The notes: generated by a model from the letters alone, not told the origin. DNA of 64,000 nt from Kaistella pullorum (GCF_014837035.1 NZ_JACSPS010000002.1:635851-699850); one strand, 5' to 3'. Shown: positions 16,561-25,589, counted from the first letter of the stretch. Numbers and translations are program-made.

Positions 16561-18297
16561 CTAAAGCTTAAGATCGCTTTTCACCTGTTGGATTTTGCCA
16601 TCAAGAACCGTGAGCTTTTGGCGAAACTCTTCTTCGCTTTGAATGGAATCTTTAACTGAAACATAAAACTTGATTTTCGGCTCCGTGCCCGATGGTCGTA
16701 CACAAACTTTGGTGCCGTCTGCGGTATAATAAATTAACACGTTTGATTTCGGAATACCATCCATCACCGATTTCTGCCCATTTTTTAGATCTAAGGAAGT
16801 CTGTTCAAGGTAATCTCTCACTTCAGTCACCGCTGAACCAGCAATTTCCGCTGGTGGATTTTCGCGGAAGTCGGTCATCATCTGTTTGATCTCTTCAGCG
16901 CCACTTCTGCCCTTTTTCACGACATTTATAAGACCTTCGTAATACATTCCGGTTTCTTTGTAAATATCGATCATGTATTGGTACATGGTTTTGCCGTTGG
17001 CTTTGCACCAGGCCGCAATTTCGCATGCCAAGAGTATAGAACCACAAGAATCTTTGTCGCGTACAAAATCACCCGTCATAAAACCGAAGCTCTCTTCACC
17101 ACCACACACAAATTTTTCTTTTCCTTCGTTGTCGCGGATCATTTTACCGATCCATTTAAAACCGGTAAGACCAATTTTGCAGTCGACTCCGAATTTTTGG
17201 GCGATGTCTTCAAAAATGTCCGATGTCACGATGGTAGAACCGATGAACTCTTTACCGGTAATTTTTCCGGCCTTTTTCCATTGGTCAAGGATATAATAAG
17301 TAAGGATCGTATTGGTTTGGTTACCATTCAGCAACTGCATTTCACCATCGAGGTTTCGCACAGCAATGCCAAGACGGTCACCGTCTGGATCTGTTCCGAT
17401 CACGATGTCGCCATTCGTGATTCTCGCCAAATCCAGAGCCATTTCCAGTGCAGCGGGCTCTTCAGGATTAGGTGATTCTACAGTTGGGAAGTTTCCGCTC
17501 GGAATCATTTGTTCTTTTACCAGATCAACTTTGGTAAATCCGGCCTTTTTCAAAGCCTGGGGAACTGTTTTATAAGTTGTTCCGTGAATTGAAGTGAAGA
17601 CAATATTCAGATTATCGTAACCAATTTTATCTTTTTGGTACAGCGAGTTTTCCATACAGGCGTCAATGTACACATCATCCTGCTCTTCGCCGATCCATTC
17701 AATCAAATCATCATTTCCCTCAAATTTGATATCCTCGAATTTCAGTGAATACACTTCTTTGATGATCGCTTCATCATCTGGCGGCACGATCTGGGCACCA
17801 TCATTCCAATATACTTTGTAACCATTATACTCAGGCGGATTGTGCGACGCTGTAAGCACGATTCCTGCATTACATTTTTTGTCGCGAACCGTAAACGAAA
17901 GTTCGGGTGTCGGGCGGTGTTCTTTGAAAAGCAAAACTTTAATTCCGTTCGCCGTCAAAACATCCGCGCAAAGTTTCCCAAATTCTTTGGAGTTATTCCG
18001 CACATCATAAGCGATCGCCACCTTAATCTGCTGCCCTGAAAACTGCTGGTGAAGATAGTTCGCCAGACCTTGAGTAGCTTGCCCCAACGTATATTTGTTA
18101 AGTCTGTTAGTTCCCACTCCCATTATTCCGCGCATCCCGCCGGTACCAAATTCCAGCGCACGGTAAAATGAATCGTCCAAATCTGCAGATTGTGAGCTGA
18201 TCAGCATCTCTACGGCTCTTCGCGTTTCTTCATCAAAACCTTCGCCCAGCCAAAGTTTAGCTTTTTCGAGTGGTGTTAAGTTTTCGGTAATATCCAT
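16561..18297 (-). CDS. Phospho-sugar mutase (phosphoglucomutase/phosphomannomutase family)
   Basis: 578 residues, the long form. It interconverts hexose-1-phosphate and hexose-6-phosphate. The phosphoserine loop TASHNPPEYNGYK places Ser151 as the phosphorylated residue. The metal loop DPDGDRLG, the sugar-recognition GGEESFG and the C-terminal phosphate-binding RPSGTEPK are all present, so the enzyme should be active. The likely substrate is glucose or mannose phosphate, feeding polysaccharide precursors; ribose phosphate is possible, since long forms include pentomutases. It is separated from the DUF2807 gene by only four bases. Confidence 0.93.
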   Translation of the reverse strand: MDITENLTPLEKAKLWLGEGFDEETRRAVEMLISSQSADLDDSFYRALEFGTGGMRGIMGVGTNRLNKYTLGQATQGLANYLHQQFSGQQIKVAIAYDVRNNSKEFGKLCADVLTANGIKVLLFKEHRPTPELSFTVRDKKCNAGIVLTASHNPPEYNGYKVYWNDGAQIVPPDDEAIIKEVYSLKFEDIKFEGNDDLIEWIGEEQDDVYIDACMENSLYQKDKIGYDNLNIVFTSIHGTTYKTVPQALKKAGFTKVDLVKEQMIPSGNFPTVESPNPEEPAALEMALDLARITNGDIVIGTDPDGDRLGIAVRNLDGEMQLLNGNQTNTILTYYILDQWKKAGKITGKEFIGSTIVTSDIFEDIAQKFGVDCKIGLTGFKWIGKMIRDNEGKEKFVCGGEESFGFMTGDFVRDKDSCGSILLACEIAAWCKANGKTMYQYMIDIYKETGMYYEGLINVVKKGRSGAEEIKQMMTDFRENPPAEIAGSAVTEVRDYLEQTSLDLKNGQKSVMDGIPKSNVLIYYTADGTKVCVRPSGTEPKIKFYVSVKDSIQSEEEFRQKLTVLDGKIQQVKSDLKL

Positions 18298-18301
18298 AAT
18301 A

Positions 18302-19009
18302 TCAGTCTATTTTTTTATTCTGTACTGTTGCGGTCGGGGCGATTTTGAAAGCCCGGATCGGGTTGTTATAATATACGAGTTTCGCCGTGTTTTTGACGCT
18401 TCCTTTCAGCGAATCTTTTACATTCACCTCGGCATAATTTGCGTCTGTGGACTCCAGTTTTAAATTGTCAATGTTCCAGTAAGGCGCTATTATACTGGCG
18501 CTGTCGGAAATTTTTAAATTCACCTGCTGACTTTTACCCAGGAAGTTGGCCTGACTTCGGTCCGCCATTTCCACCTCTGCTCTGCGGGCGTTAACCGACC
18601 CAATAAATTTAGCATAATTTTTTAAATTCAGGCGAAAGTTATCGGTCTTTATTTCACTCGAAACATTGATTTCAACCGAATCAGAAATTTTAATTTTTTC
18701 CGGCTGATACTTCGAATACAGCGTGATGTTGTAGAAATCGACACCTTTCGTCGCGCGCTTTTCCTTTATGGTTAAAGTCTTATCCTCGACATTGATTTTG
18801 AGGTTATTGAAAACATTGGGATACGTTTCCACATTCACGAAACTGCTGTCGCTCTTCACATAAAATACCCTGAATTTACCATCAAGATCAATATTCACAA
18901 AGTCTTCAAGGGGCAAATCTTTGCTTTCGATGCTGCCTTTTGGCGAAATGTCACCACAAGAGATCAAGGTAAAAGAAAATATCAGGATAAACAGATTTTT
19001 CATAATCAA
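18302..19009 (-). CDS. DUF2807 (GIN domain) lipoprotein
   Basis: 235 residues with a lipobox (LISCGD, Cys18). The mature part is a predicted beta-solenoid with short repeated strands (KIKISDSVEINVSSEI, VNLKISDSASIIAPYW), as in head-GIN/DUF2807 auto-transporter-adhesin-like proteins of Bacteroidota. The function is unknown. The start at 19009 overlaps the glycosyltransferase stop as ATGA; a second ATG lies at 19003. Translational coupling to the glycosyltransferase is therefore likely, which suggests an envelope role. Confidence 0.83.
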   Translation of the reverse strand: MIMKNLFILIFSFTLISCGDISPKGSIESKDLPLEDFVNIDLDGKFRVFYVKSDSSFVNVETYPNVFNNLKINVEDKTLTIKEKRATKGVDFYNITLYSKYQPEKIKISDSVEINVSSEIKTDNFRLNLKNYAKFIGSVNARRAEVEMADRSQANFLGKSQQVNLKISDSASIIAPYWNIDNLKLESTDANYAEVNVKDSLKGSVKNTAKLVYYNNPIRAFKIAPTATVQNKKID

Positions 19010-19956
19010 ATTACTTCGTCGATGTTGTAATTTTTATGTTCACGGTTTGAACGGATGATCATTTCACCCAAAAAGCCGGCGATAAATAGCAGTGTCCCAA
19101 GAATCATCATAGTCAGCGCAATAAAAAACCACGCATTATCGGTGAGCAAATGGCCGTAAATTCCGCGTGAAACATCGATTAACTTGGAAATGCCGAGCCA
19201 AAAAGCGGATAAAAATCCAACGATGAACATTAAAGTTCCAACTGCGCCAAAAAAGTGCATCGGCCTGCCGCCAAAACGGCTGACAAACCAAAGCGTTATA
19301 AGATCTAAAAATCCACGCACAAATCTCTCGGTCCCGAATTTTGAGGTTCCGTAAGGTCTCGCCTGATGCTGCACTTCTTTCTCAGTAATCCGTCGGAAAC
19401 CTGCATTGGCAGCCAAAACCGGGATGTAGCGGTGCATGTCGCCGTACACATCAATCGATTTTACCACCTGTTTTCTGTACGCTTTTAGGCCACAGTTGAA
19501 ATCATGTAAAGCAACGCCTGAAACCTTTCTCGCAGCTGCATTGAACAGTTTTGAAGGCAGATTTTTGGTCATTACATTATCAAAACGTTTCTTTTTCCAG
19601 CCTGAAACAATGTCATATTCTTCCTCTTTGACCATTCTGTACAGTTCCGGAATTTCCTCAGGAAAGTCCTGAAGATCAGCATCCATCGTAATCACAACAT
19701 CGCCCTGCGCCTTTTCAAAAGCTGCGTGGAGGGCCTGTGATTTACCGTAATTCCGTGAAAACTTGATTCCGTGGATCTGTGGAAAACGAACCCGAAGATT
19801 TTCAATGATGCTCCAGGAAAGATCGGTACTGCCGTCATCTACAAACCAGACTTCGTACGTCAGGCCAGCGGTTTTACAGGTATTGTCGATTCTGGAAAAA
19901 AGCTCCTCCAGAGATTCTTCTTCGTTCAGGAGCGGGATGATTATAGATAAGTTCAT
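19006..19956 (-). CDS. Family 2 glycosyltransferase (GtrB/DPM1-like)
   Basis: 316 residues. A cytoplasmic GT-A domain (about 1-225) starts with the signature LSIIIPLLNEEESLEEL and has VDDGSTD and the metal-binding MDADLQDFPEEI. The C-terminal part has two membrane helices (about 232-260 and 268-300). This architecture matches polyprenyl-phosphate sugar transferases such as GtrB and ArnC, which load a sugar on undecaprenyl phosphate at the inner membrane. The exact sugar is not predictable. The gene overlaps the downstream DUF2807 gene by four bases. Confidence 0.92.
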   Translation of the reverse strand: MNLSIIIPLLNEEESLEELFSRIDNTCKTAGLTYEVWFVDDGSTDLSWSIIENLRVRFPQIHGIKFSRNYGKSQALHAAFEKAQGDVVITMDADLQDFPEEIPELYRMVKEEEYDIVSGWKKKRFDNVMTKNLPSKLFNAAARKVSGVALHDFNCGLKAYRKQVVKSIDVYGDMHRYIPVLAANAGFRRITEKEVQHQARPYGTSKFGTERFVRGFLDLITLWFVSRFGGRPMHFFGAVGTLMFIVGFLSAFWLGISKLIDVSRGIYGHLLTDNAWFFIALTMMILGTLLFIAGFLGEMIIRSNREHKNYNIDEVI

Positions 19957-19992
19957 TTTAATTATAAATTTAAAACAGAGCGTTATACCGCT

Positions 19993-20571
19993 TTATACTT
20001 GCGGTTTATTTCTGAAAAAAGTGGCGAAAAAGGTCGACAGAATCACATAAAAAATCAGTATTGCAGCGAAATAGTATGTGAACTGACGGAACGAGAACAT
20101 GTCTTTGTCTTTCAGCATCTCCGGCGAAAAACTTTGAAGCCGTTCGTTGTATTTCTGGTCGAGTTGGCGACTGATATCATCATTGTTCAAACCCGTTTTT
20201 GCTTTTACATATTCATTTTTGAGCTCGGTCTTCTGACGCTCGATGTACTGATAATTCAGCAGGTCTTTGGCATCTTTGTCCACGAAATTCAGAAATGCAA
20301 ACATAGCCAGAACAGACAGTAAACCACCAAAAAACATCGGTTTGAACGCGCGGCCGAAAACATCACGAAATCCCATCAGCGCACCGGTTTTTTTGAGTTC
20401 GTAAACGGAATAATAAGCGCCCGCAAGATAGACCGCCGGCATAAGAAACGCGTTAATGAGGAGTGAATTGTTGAAATAATCGGTGTTCATACCGAAAAAA
20501 TACATTCCGAAGAAGAGAATCATTGTAGCAATAAACAGCAGAAAGCCAATAGTGTACACACTTTTTACCAT
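19993..20571 (-). CDS. DUF4199 integral membrane protein
   Basis: 192 residues with about four membrane helices: residues 5-27, 38-55, 78-96 and 167-186. A charged loop lies between the third and fourth (LNYQYIERQKTELKNEYVKAK). This matches the DUF4199 family of Bacteroidota, whose role is unknown. It lies 36 bases upstream of the glycosyltransferase, so the three genes DUF4199, GT2 and DUF2807 form one likely transcription unit. It diverges from the SRP RNA gene. Confidence 0.83.
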   Translation of the reverse strand: MVKSVYTIGFLLFIATMILFFGMYFFGMNTDYFNNSLLINAFLMPAVYLAGAYYSVYELKKTGALMGFRDVFGRAFKPMFFGGLLSVLAMFAFLNFVDKDAKDLLNYQYIERQKTELKNEYVKAKTGLNNDDISRQLDQKYNERLQSFSPEMLKDKDMFSFRQFTYYFAAILIFYVILSTFFATFFRNKPQV

Positions 20572-20611
20572 GAAAATAGTTTAATTAAGAATTTTTTTAT
20601 GACTGAATTTT

Positions 20612-20640
20612 TTGAATTTTGATTTAAAGCTTTATCTTTG
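20612..20640 (+). promoter_or_regulatory. SRP RNA promoter
   Basis: TTTG (with TTG at 20612-20614), then an 18-base spacer, then TATCTTTG at 20633-20640. This is an essentially perfect match to the Bacteroidota sigma-A consensus. Transcription starting about five bases later coincides with the first base pair of the RNA. Confidence 0.85.
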
Positions 20641-20644
20641 CACC

Positions 20645-20737
20645 GGCAAGTCCTACACAACCAGCTCCTGTGAATCCTCCAGGGTGGGAACGCAGCAAAG
20701 GTAAACGGTTGTAGCGGTGTGATGTAGATCGCTTGCC
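20645..20737 (+). ncRNA. ffs: Signal recognition particle RNA (small bacterial 4.5S type)
   Basis: About 93 bases. The 5' end GGCAAG pairs with 3' CTTGCC. An inner arm CTACACAACC pairs with GGTTGTAG. The apical part holds the SRP-core signature TCCAGGGTGGGAACGCAGC followed by AAAGGTAA, equivalent to the Ffh-binding loop and GNRA-like tetraloop of 4.5S RNA. The 3' end runs into a T tract (20740-20745). The RNA scaffolds Ffh for co-translational membrane targeting. The exact ends are inferred from pairing and the promoter, not measured. Confidence 0.88.
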
Positions 20738-20746
20738 ATTTTTTTA
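20738..20746 (+). terminator. T-tract terminator of SRP RNA
   Basis: The closing stem of the RNA is followed directly by ATTTTTTTA, so the terminal helix itself can serve as an intrinsic terminator. Confidence 0.65.
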
Positions 20747-20749
20747 TGC

Positions 20750-21430
20750 CTAAAATTCAAAGGTTTCTCCCAGTTTAGGTAACACAAGCTCCACTCCTTT
20801 TTCCGCAAAATGTTCCGCCGCTTCTGCATGATTAATCGCAATTGGAGGGAATGTATCGAAATGACAGCCAATCACTTTTGGTGTTTTTAAAAGTTCCGCT
20901 GCAGCAAAACTCGCTTTGCGTGCACACATCGTGTAATGCGAACCCACCGGCAGAATCGCCAGAGTGATATCACCAAACAGTTGCGGAAACAGCGCCATGT
21001 CTGCCATCACGCCTGTATCGCCGGCAAAATACAGGTTTTTACCAGGCAACCTGAAAATATAACCTGCAGGTTCACCGCCATAGCTTCCGTCCGGAAAAGA
21101 GCTTGTGTGACTCGCAGGAACCATTGAAATCTTTAAATCATCGATTTTTGCCGAACCGCCAAAATTGATATCGATCGAATTTGAATGACCGAAGTAGCCG
21201 CAAATCTCGGGCTGACCGATAATCTGCGCTTCAGGATGATGCTGCAGAACTTCTTTCACATCGGCAGTATGATCGCCGTGTGCATGCGTGATCAGGACAT
21301 AATCAATCTTTTGTGCAGCAATATCAAATCCCGACTGTTCTTTCTGAAAGTTATAGAAAGGATCGCTTAAGATGTTTTTTCCGTTGTATGTGAACAGAAA
21401 ACAGTTTTGTCCGAGGAACTGTATGGTCAT
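20750..21430 (-). CDS. Metallo-beta-lactamase-fold hydrolase (UPF0173/UlaG-like)
   Basis: 226 residues. The metal-binding motif HAHGDHT follows VLITHAHGDH at about residues 47-55. GDTGVMAD and a late His in HFDTFPP complete an MBL di-metal site. The sequence LPVGSHYTMCARKAS is typical of the UPF0173 group of metal-dependent hydrolases, whose substrates are unknown. The gene converges with the SRP RNA gene, with its stop just past the RNA T tract, and lies 26 bases downstream of menA on the same strand. Confidence 0.9.
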   Translation of the reverse strand: MTIQFLGQNCFLFTYNGKNILSDPFYNFQKEQSGFDIAAQKIDYVLITHAHGDHTADVKEVLQHHPEAQIIGQPEICGYFGHSNSIDINFGGSAKIDDLKISMVPASHTSSFPDGSYGGEPAGYIFRLPGKNLYFAGDTGVMADMALFPQLFGDITLAILPVGSHYTMCARKASFAAAELLKTPKVIGCHFDTFPPIAINHAEAAEHFAEKGVELVLPKLGETFEF

Positions 21431-21456
21431 TTTCTTAGTTTTTAAATTCTGATTTT

Positions 21457-22386
21457 TTAAAAATAATTTAACCCGATTGCCAGCAAAATTGCAGTGGTCA
21501 TCGTGATCATGCCAATTTGCTTCAAAAACGGATCAAGCGCTCGCGGTTCTTTGGTCTGAAGAATTCTTCGTCGTAACGCAGCCGTCGGAAACAGCATGAT
21601 CATCACTATAAACGCATAATATTTTTTCTCGGTGTGTAGCCCGTTCATCATTAAAAATACCAGAATAAGGATGATTGGGAGCTGCAGCAAAACCATTTCG
21701 TATATCATCGCGTTGCGGAAACCGAGCCTGAGTGCCAGTGTTTTCTTACCCGAAACACGGTCACTTTCGATATCGCGCATATTATTAAGGTTTAAAACTG
21801 CCGCGCTCAGCATACCGATTGCGGTTGCGGGAAGTAAAATGTCGGCCTCAAAAGTCTTGGTGAACAGAAAGTAGCTGCCGCCAACGGAAACAAGTCCGAA
21901 AAAGATAAAGACCATCAAATCACCCAAACCCAGGTAGCCATAAGGCTTTTTCCCAACAGTATAACCGATTGCAGCCAGAATGCAAGCGATACCAAGAACA
22001 ACAAATGTGTAAAACTCGCTGATGTATCCTTCTTTAAAAAATGCCTGGTACAGAAGCGCCACGGTAGCGAGCAAAGACAATACAGCAAACAGAATCACCG
22101 CATTTTTCATATGTTGTGCAGAAATTCTGCCTGAAGCTACGGCGCGCTGTTCAGCCTCGTCAAACCGTAATCTATCTGTTCCTTTGATGCCGTCGCCATA
22201 ATCATTTGCAAAGTTCGACAGCACCTGATAAAGGAGTGTGACGAGCAGCGCGAGCGCGAAAACAATCCAGTCCCAACTCAAGCCGGCAATTTCGAGGCGC
22301 CATTTGGCAATGAATGAACCTACGATGATTCCGCTCATCGATAAGGGTAAAGTGCGGAGGCGTGCGGCCTGTATCCAGTCTGTCAT
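21457..22386 (-). CDS. menA: 1,4-dihydroxy-2-naphthoate polyprenyltransferase
   Basis: 309 residues with about eight or nine membrane helices. MenA prenylates DHNA to demethylmenaquinone at the inner membrane. The two Asp-rich Mg-pyrophosphate motifs are visible: NFANDYGDGIKGTDR (about residues 58-72) and NLNNMRDIESDRVSGKKT in the second half. It follows menB in the same direction with 81 bases between, so the last steps of menaquinone synthesis are clustered, implying menaquinone as the respiratory quinone. Confidence 0.95.
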   Translation of the reverse strand: MTDWIQAARLRTLPLSMSGIIVGSFIAKWRLEIAGLSWDWIVFALALLVTLLYQVLSNFANDYGDGIKGTDRLRFDEAEQRAVASGRISAQHMKNAVILFAVLSLLATVALLYQAFFKEGYISEFYTFVVLGIACILAAIGYTVGKKPYGYLGLGDLMVFIFFGLVSVGGSYFLFTKTFEADILLPATAIGMLSAAVLNLNNMRDIESDRVSGKKTLALRLGFRNAMIYEMVLLQLPIILILVFLMMNGLHTEKKYYAFIVMIMLFPTAALRRRILQTKEPRALDPFLKQIGMITMTTAILLAIGLNYF

Positions 22387-22467
22387 TATTTTTTATATAC
22401 GTTGTTTTAGTAAAATGTACGATATCGTGAGAGAAGACAGCGCTTCACTCGGCAATATATTTTACAA

Positions 22468-23304
22468 TTAAGAAATCCACTTATCTTCCCCAAAATTGGG
22501 CTTTCTCTTTTCAAGGAAGGCGTTGCGTCCTTCTTTGGCTTCTTCGGTCATGTACGCAAGTCGCGTCGCTTCACCGGCGAAAACCTGCTGACCTACCATG
22601 CCGTCATCGGTAAGGTTCATCGCAAATTTCAGCATGCGGATAGACATTGGCGATTTGCCCAGGATTTCCTGCGCCCATTCATAAGCTTTCTCTTCGAGTT
22701 CGGCGTGAGGAATCGCGGCGTTTACCATGCCCATTTCTGCTGCTTCTTTCGCTGAATAATTCCGGCCTAAGAAGAAGATTTCGCGGGCTTTTTTCTGACC
22801 CACCATCTTGGCAAGATATGCAGAACCGTAACCGCCGTCAAAACTGGTTACATCTGCATCGGTCTGTTTGAAAATCGCGTGTTCCTCGCTTGCCAACGTA
22901 AGGTCACAAACGACGTGTAGTGAATGACCGCCGCCTACAGCCCAGCCGTTCACCACCGCGATAACAACCTTTGGCATGAAACGGATCAGACGCTGAACTT
23001 CGAGAATATTCAGTCGGTGACGGCCGTCTTCGCCCACGTAACCCTGTTCACCACGAGCCTTTTGGTCGCCACCGCTGCAAAATGCGTGGCCGCCATCTTT
23101 TGGGCTCGGTCCTTCGCCGGTAAGCAATACGACGCCTACCGAAGGATCTTCGGAAACATGGTAGAAAGCATCGTAAAGTTCAGAGGTGGTTTTTGGGCGG
23201 AAAGCATTGCGCACTTCCGGTCGGTTAAAGGCAATCCGCGCTACGGCGCCGCATTTTTTATAGGTAATGTCTTCGTATTCTTTTACGGTTTTCCAGTCGG
23301 TCAT
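22468..23304 (-). CDS. menB: 1,4-dihydroxy-2-naphthoyl-CoA synthase
   Basis: 278 residues from ATG 23304. An upstream in-frame ATG at 23352 would place the coding region over the promoter and add 16 unlikely residues. MenB is a crotonase-fold ring-closing enzyme converting succinylbenzoyl-CoA to DHNA-CoA. Motifs include HAFCSGGDQKARG, the oxyanion loop GWAVGGGHSLH and TSFDGGYGSAYLAK with the catalytic Asp region. It ends near menA and has its own well-matched promoter. Confidence 0.95.
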   Translation of the reverse strand: MTDWKTVKEYEDITYKKCGAVARIAFNRPEVRNAFRPKTTSELYDAFYHVSEDPSVGVVLLTGEGPSPKDGGHAFCSGGDQKARGEQGYVGEDGRHRLNILEVQRLIRFMPKVVIAVVNGWAVGGGHSLHVVCDLTLASEEHAIFKQTDADVTSFDGGYGSAYLAKMVGQKKAREIFFLGRNYSAKEAAEMGMVNAAIPHAELEEKAYEWAQEILGKSPMSIRMLKFAMNLTDDGMVGQQVFAGEATRLAYMTEEAKEGRNAFLEKRKPNFGEDKWIS

Positions 23305-23323
23305 GGTATGTAAAAATTTTGCC

Positions 23324-23352
23324 CAAAGATACAGATTTATGAGGTGAGGCAA
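23324..23352 (-). promoter_or_regulatory. menB promoter
   Basis: On the minus strand TTG (23352-23350), an 18-base spacer and TATCTTTG (23331-23324) match the Bacteroidota consensus. The leader to ATG 23304 is about 19 bases from the -7 element. Confidence 0.75.
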
Positions 23353-23382
23353 AAGGAAACCGCGGTGTTATTCGGTGGATTT

Positions 23383-23622
23383 TTATGATGGCTGTCCGGG
23401 CCCGGTACTGTCTTCGTGAGTTTCTGCAAGAATCTTTTCCGCTTCCTCAAAATCGTGCTCGCTGACGAGCAGAAAGTAATTTTGGGAAATAGGGAAAACG
23501 GCGATATTGTTCACGTATTCGTTTTTTATATAGCTCGGGATTTCGCGTGAAGCGAGTTTTGACTTGGCTAATTCGATTTCGTATAAGTAGGATGACTGGA
23601 ATATGGGGACTAATTCTGACAT
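23383..23622 (-). CDS. DUF2007-type small protein
   Basis: 79 residues from ATG 23622; an alternative ATG at 23649 would add nine basic residues. The order VPIFQSSYLYEIELAKSKLASREIPSYI, then VFPISQNYFLLVSEHDFEEAEKIL, matches the short ferredoxin-like DUF2007 fold (putative signal-transducing protein, PII-like). Its role is unknown. The C-terminus is Pro/Gly/Ser-rich. It stands alone between menB and a repeat-bearing intergenic stretch. The start choice is uncertain. Confidence 0.7.
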   Translation of the reverse strand: MSELVPIFQSSYLYEIELAKSKLASREIPSYIKNEYVNNIAVFPISQNYFLLVSEHDFEEAEKILAETHEDSTGPGQPS

Positions 23623-23754
23623 GTTTTTCTTTTTGCTAAAGATACGCATGATTATAAATATGGCTTTAAAGCGAAGTTGTGATTGAATATCACCGACAAT
23701 GTAAATGCATAGACAGCGAATCCCACCCTTACGAAAGAGAAATTCCTGAACTTT

Positions 23755-23868
23755 TAGCCCTGATTGAACGGCCTGTCTGAGCTCGCCCGGCGACCGAAAG
23801 GGAGCCGGGCAGCGAGTAGTGAAAGCAGGTGAAGACTTCGGAAGACGCGAAAATCTTCGGGCTTCCGG
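23755..23868. repeat. Putative extragenic repeat element A
   Basis: A GC-richer, non-coding stretch starting TAGCCCTGATTGAACGGC. It holds a stem CTCG-CCCGGC (23782-23791) paired with GCCGGG and CGAG (23804-23816, with a CAG bulge), then GTAGTGAAAGCAGG and a CTTCGGAAG hairpin near the end. The words GCCCTGATTGAA and GAAAGCAGG resemble interspersed extragenic repeats I know from flavobacterial genomes. Only one copy is in the window, so repeat status rests on that resemblance. Confidence 0.5.
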
Positions 23869-23872
23869 AAAA

Positions 23873-25282
23873 CTATGAAATTTTTCTGCGGTTGATGAAC
23901 CAATAGACCGGCAGCCCGAGTAAAATAAGTAGAAAACCAGGCCACGTATATTGCGGTTTGAACCAAATGAGCAGCACGCAGAAGGCGGTTCCGATAATTA
24001 AATACAGCACCGGCGTCAGCGGATAAAGCCAGGTTTTATAAGGTCTTACGATCTCCGGCTTCTTGATTCTTAGGTAAATCACGCCAAAAACGGTAATCAT
24101 ATAAAACAGCACGATCACGAACGAGATCATATCGAGCAAATCGCCATACTGACCACTCAGCGCGAGTACACAGGCCCAGATTCCCTGCATCCAGAGCGAT
24201 TTTTCGGGTACGTCGAACCGGTTGTTTTCGGTGGCTGACCTGAAAAACAGTCCGTCTTTTGCCATGGTTTGAAAGACGCGCGCGCCCGCCAAAACAAGTC
24301 CGTTGATACAGCCAAATGTAGAGATCATCACCAAAACTGCCATGATTACCGTGCCTAAATTGCCGAAAATGACCTCGGAAGCAGCTACAGCCGGGCGGTT
24401 TTTGTCGGCGAACGCAATACCGTCACGATCGAGCGCGTTCAGATAGACGAAGTTAACCAGCATGTACAGTACCATAACGACGATTGTACCGAGTACCATT
24501 GACTTTACGACGTTTTTCTTTGGGTTTTCTATTTCGCCGGAAACAAATGTGACATTCTCCCACGCGACAGAACTAAAAACGGAGCCGACCATCGCGGCGG
24601 CAATTCCGCCCAGCAAGGTGACGCCGGAAATGGGCTGCCAGCCTGTGGAAACAAGGTCATTACCCACTTCGCGTCCGAAATTTTGGAAACCGGACCAACC
24701 AAAACTCATGTTCTGCGTCCAGTTTGAATCTTTGATCAATAGAAAGCCGAACAAAATGATTCCAAGTAATGCGAGGATCTTGGAAGTAGTGAAAAGGTTT
24801 TGCAGTAGTTTGCCATTTTTTACACCGCGGGTATTGATAAAAGTCAGCAGCAAAATGACGACAATGGCGAGAATCTGAACCCAAGTAATGCGGAATGTAC
24901 CGCTTTGGAAAATGGGTGCTGAATCATTGAGTGCAGGAATCAGGTAGGCGGTAAATTTTCCGAACGCCATGGCGACGGCCGCGATTGTTCCGGTTTGTAT
25001 CACCGCAAAAAGTCCCCAACCGTAAAGAAAACCGGTCATTTTCCCGAAAATTTCGGTGATGTAGGTGTACTGTCCGCCGGCTTTTGGAAACATTGCAGAC
25101 AATTCACCATACGAAATGGCTGCGGCAACGGTCATAATGCCTGTGATCACCCAAACCACGATGAGCCAGTACCCCGAACCCAGGTTCCGCATCATATCTG
25201 AACTGACGATAAATATTCCGCTGCCAATCATAGAACCCATTACAAGCATCGTTGCATCCCAAAGTTTAAGTTTTTTCTGCAT
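23873..25282 (-). CDS. APC-superfamily amino-acid permease
   Basis: 469 residues with about 12 membrane helices. TM1 carries the unwound substrate-binding motif GSMIGSGIF, and TM6 lies around the SVAWENVTFVSGEIENPKKN segment, typical of the APC family (LAT/YfnA-like). It imports or exchanges amino acids with H+ or counter-substrate; specificity cannot be read. The coding region ends only a few bases from repeat element A. A 307-base gap precedes it. Confidence 0.92.
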   Translation of the reverse strand: MQKKLKLWDATMLVMGSMIGSGIFIVSSDMMRNLGSGYWLIVVWVITGIMTVAAAISYGELSAMFPKAGGQYTYITEIFGKMTGFLYGWGLFAVIQTGTIAAVAMAFGKFTAYLIPALNDSAPIFQSGTFRITWVQILAIVVILLLTFINTRGVKNGKLLQNLFTTSKILALLGIILFGFLLIKDSNWTQNMSFGWSGFQNFGREVGNDLVSTGWQPISGVTLLGGIAAAMVGSVFSSVAWENVTFVSGEIENPKKNVVKSMVLGTIVVMVLYMLVNFVYLNALDRDGIAFADKNRPAVAASEVIFGNLGTVIMAVLVMISTFGCINGLVLAGARVFQTMAKDGLFFRSATENNRFDVPEKSLWMQGIWACVLALSGQYGDLLDMISFVIVLFYMITVFGVIYLRIKKPEIVRPYKTWLYPLTPVLYLIIGTAFCVLLIWFKPQYTWPGFLLILLGLPVYWFINRRKIS

Positions 25283-25589
25283 AAAATTTTTTCGTTTTGT
25301 ACGGCGGAATTTTGTCGGTTCCTGGTTTTTTAAAATTTATTATCGGGCGTAAATATAAAAATTTCGGTAACGGGTTTAGGTTTTTTTTACGTTTTTAATA
25401 TCAATATGCGACAACAGGTATTAAAAAAGGAAGTTACACCTTCGCACTTTGACAGTTGGCCGTCTGAGAATTTAAATTTTCGATAAGTTCTGAGGAAGAA
25501 GAGTCCGTTGAACGCATTCTGCACAATATTAGGAGCAAAAGAAATCTACATGTGAAAAATTTATTAGATTTGCTCAAATTATAAAAACA
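25283..25589. other. Intergenic stretch between divergent genes
   Basis: A 307-base AT-rich gap between the permease (minus) and the DUF4920 gene (plus). I see one TAGATTTG -7-like element at 25565-25572 on the plus strand, 17 bases before the DUF4920 start, and nothing else: no RNA fold, repeat or reading frame worth naming. Confidence 0.6.
25565..25572 (+). promoter_or_regulatory. -7 promoter element for the DUF4920 gene
   Basis: TAGATTTG, 17 bases before ATG 25590. No TTG at a fitting distance upstream. Confidence 0.5.
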
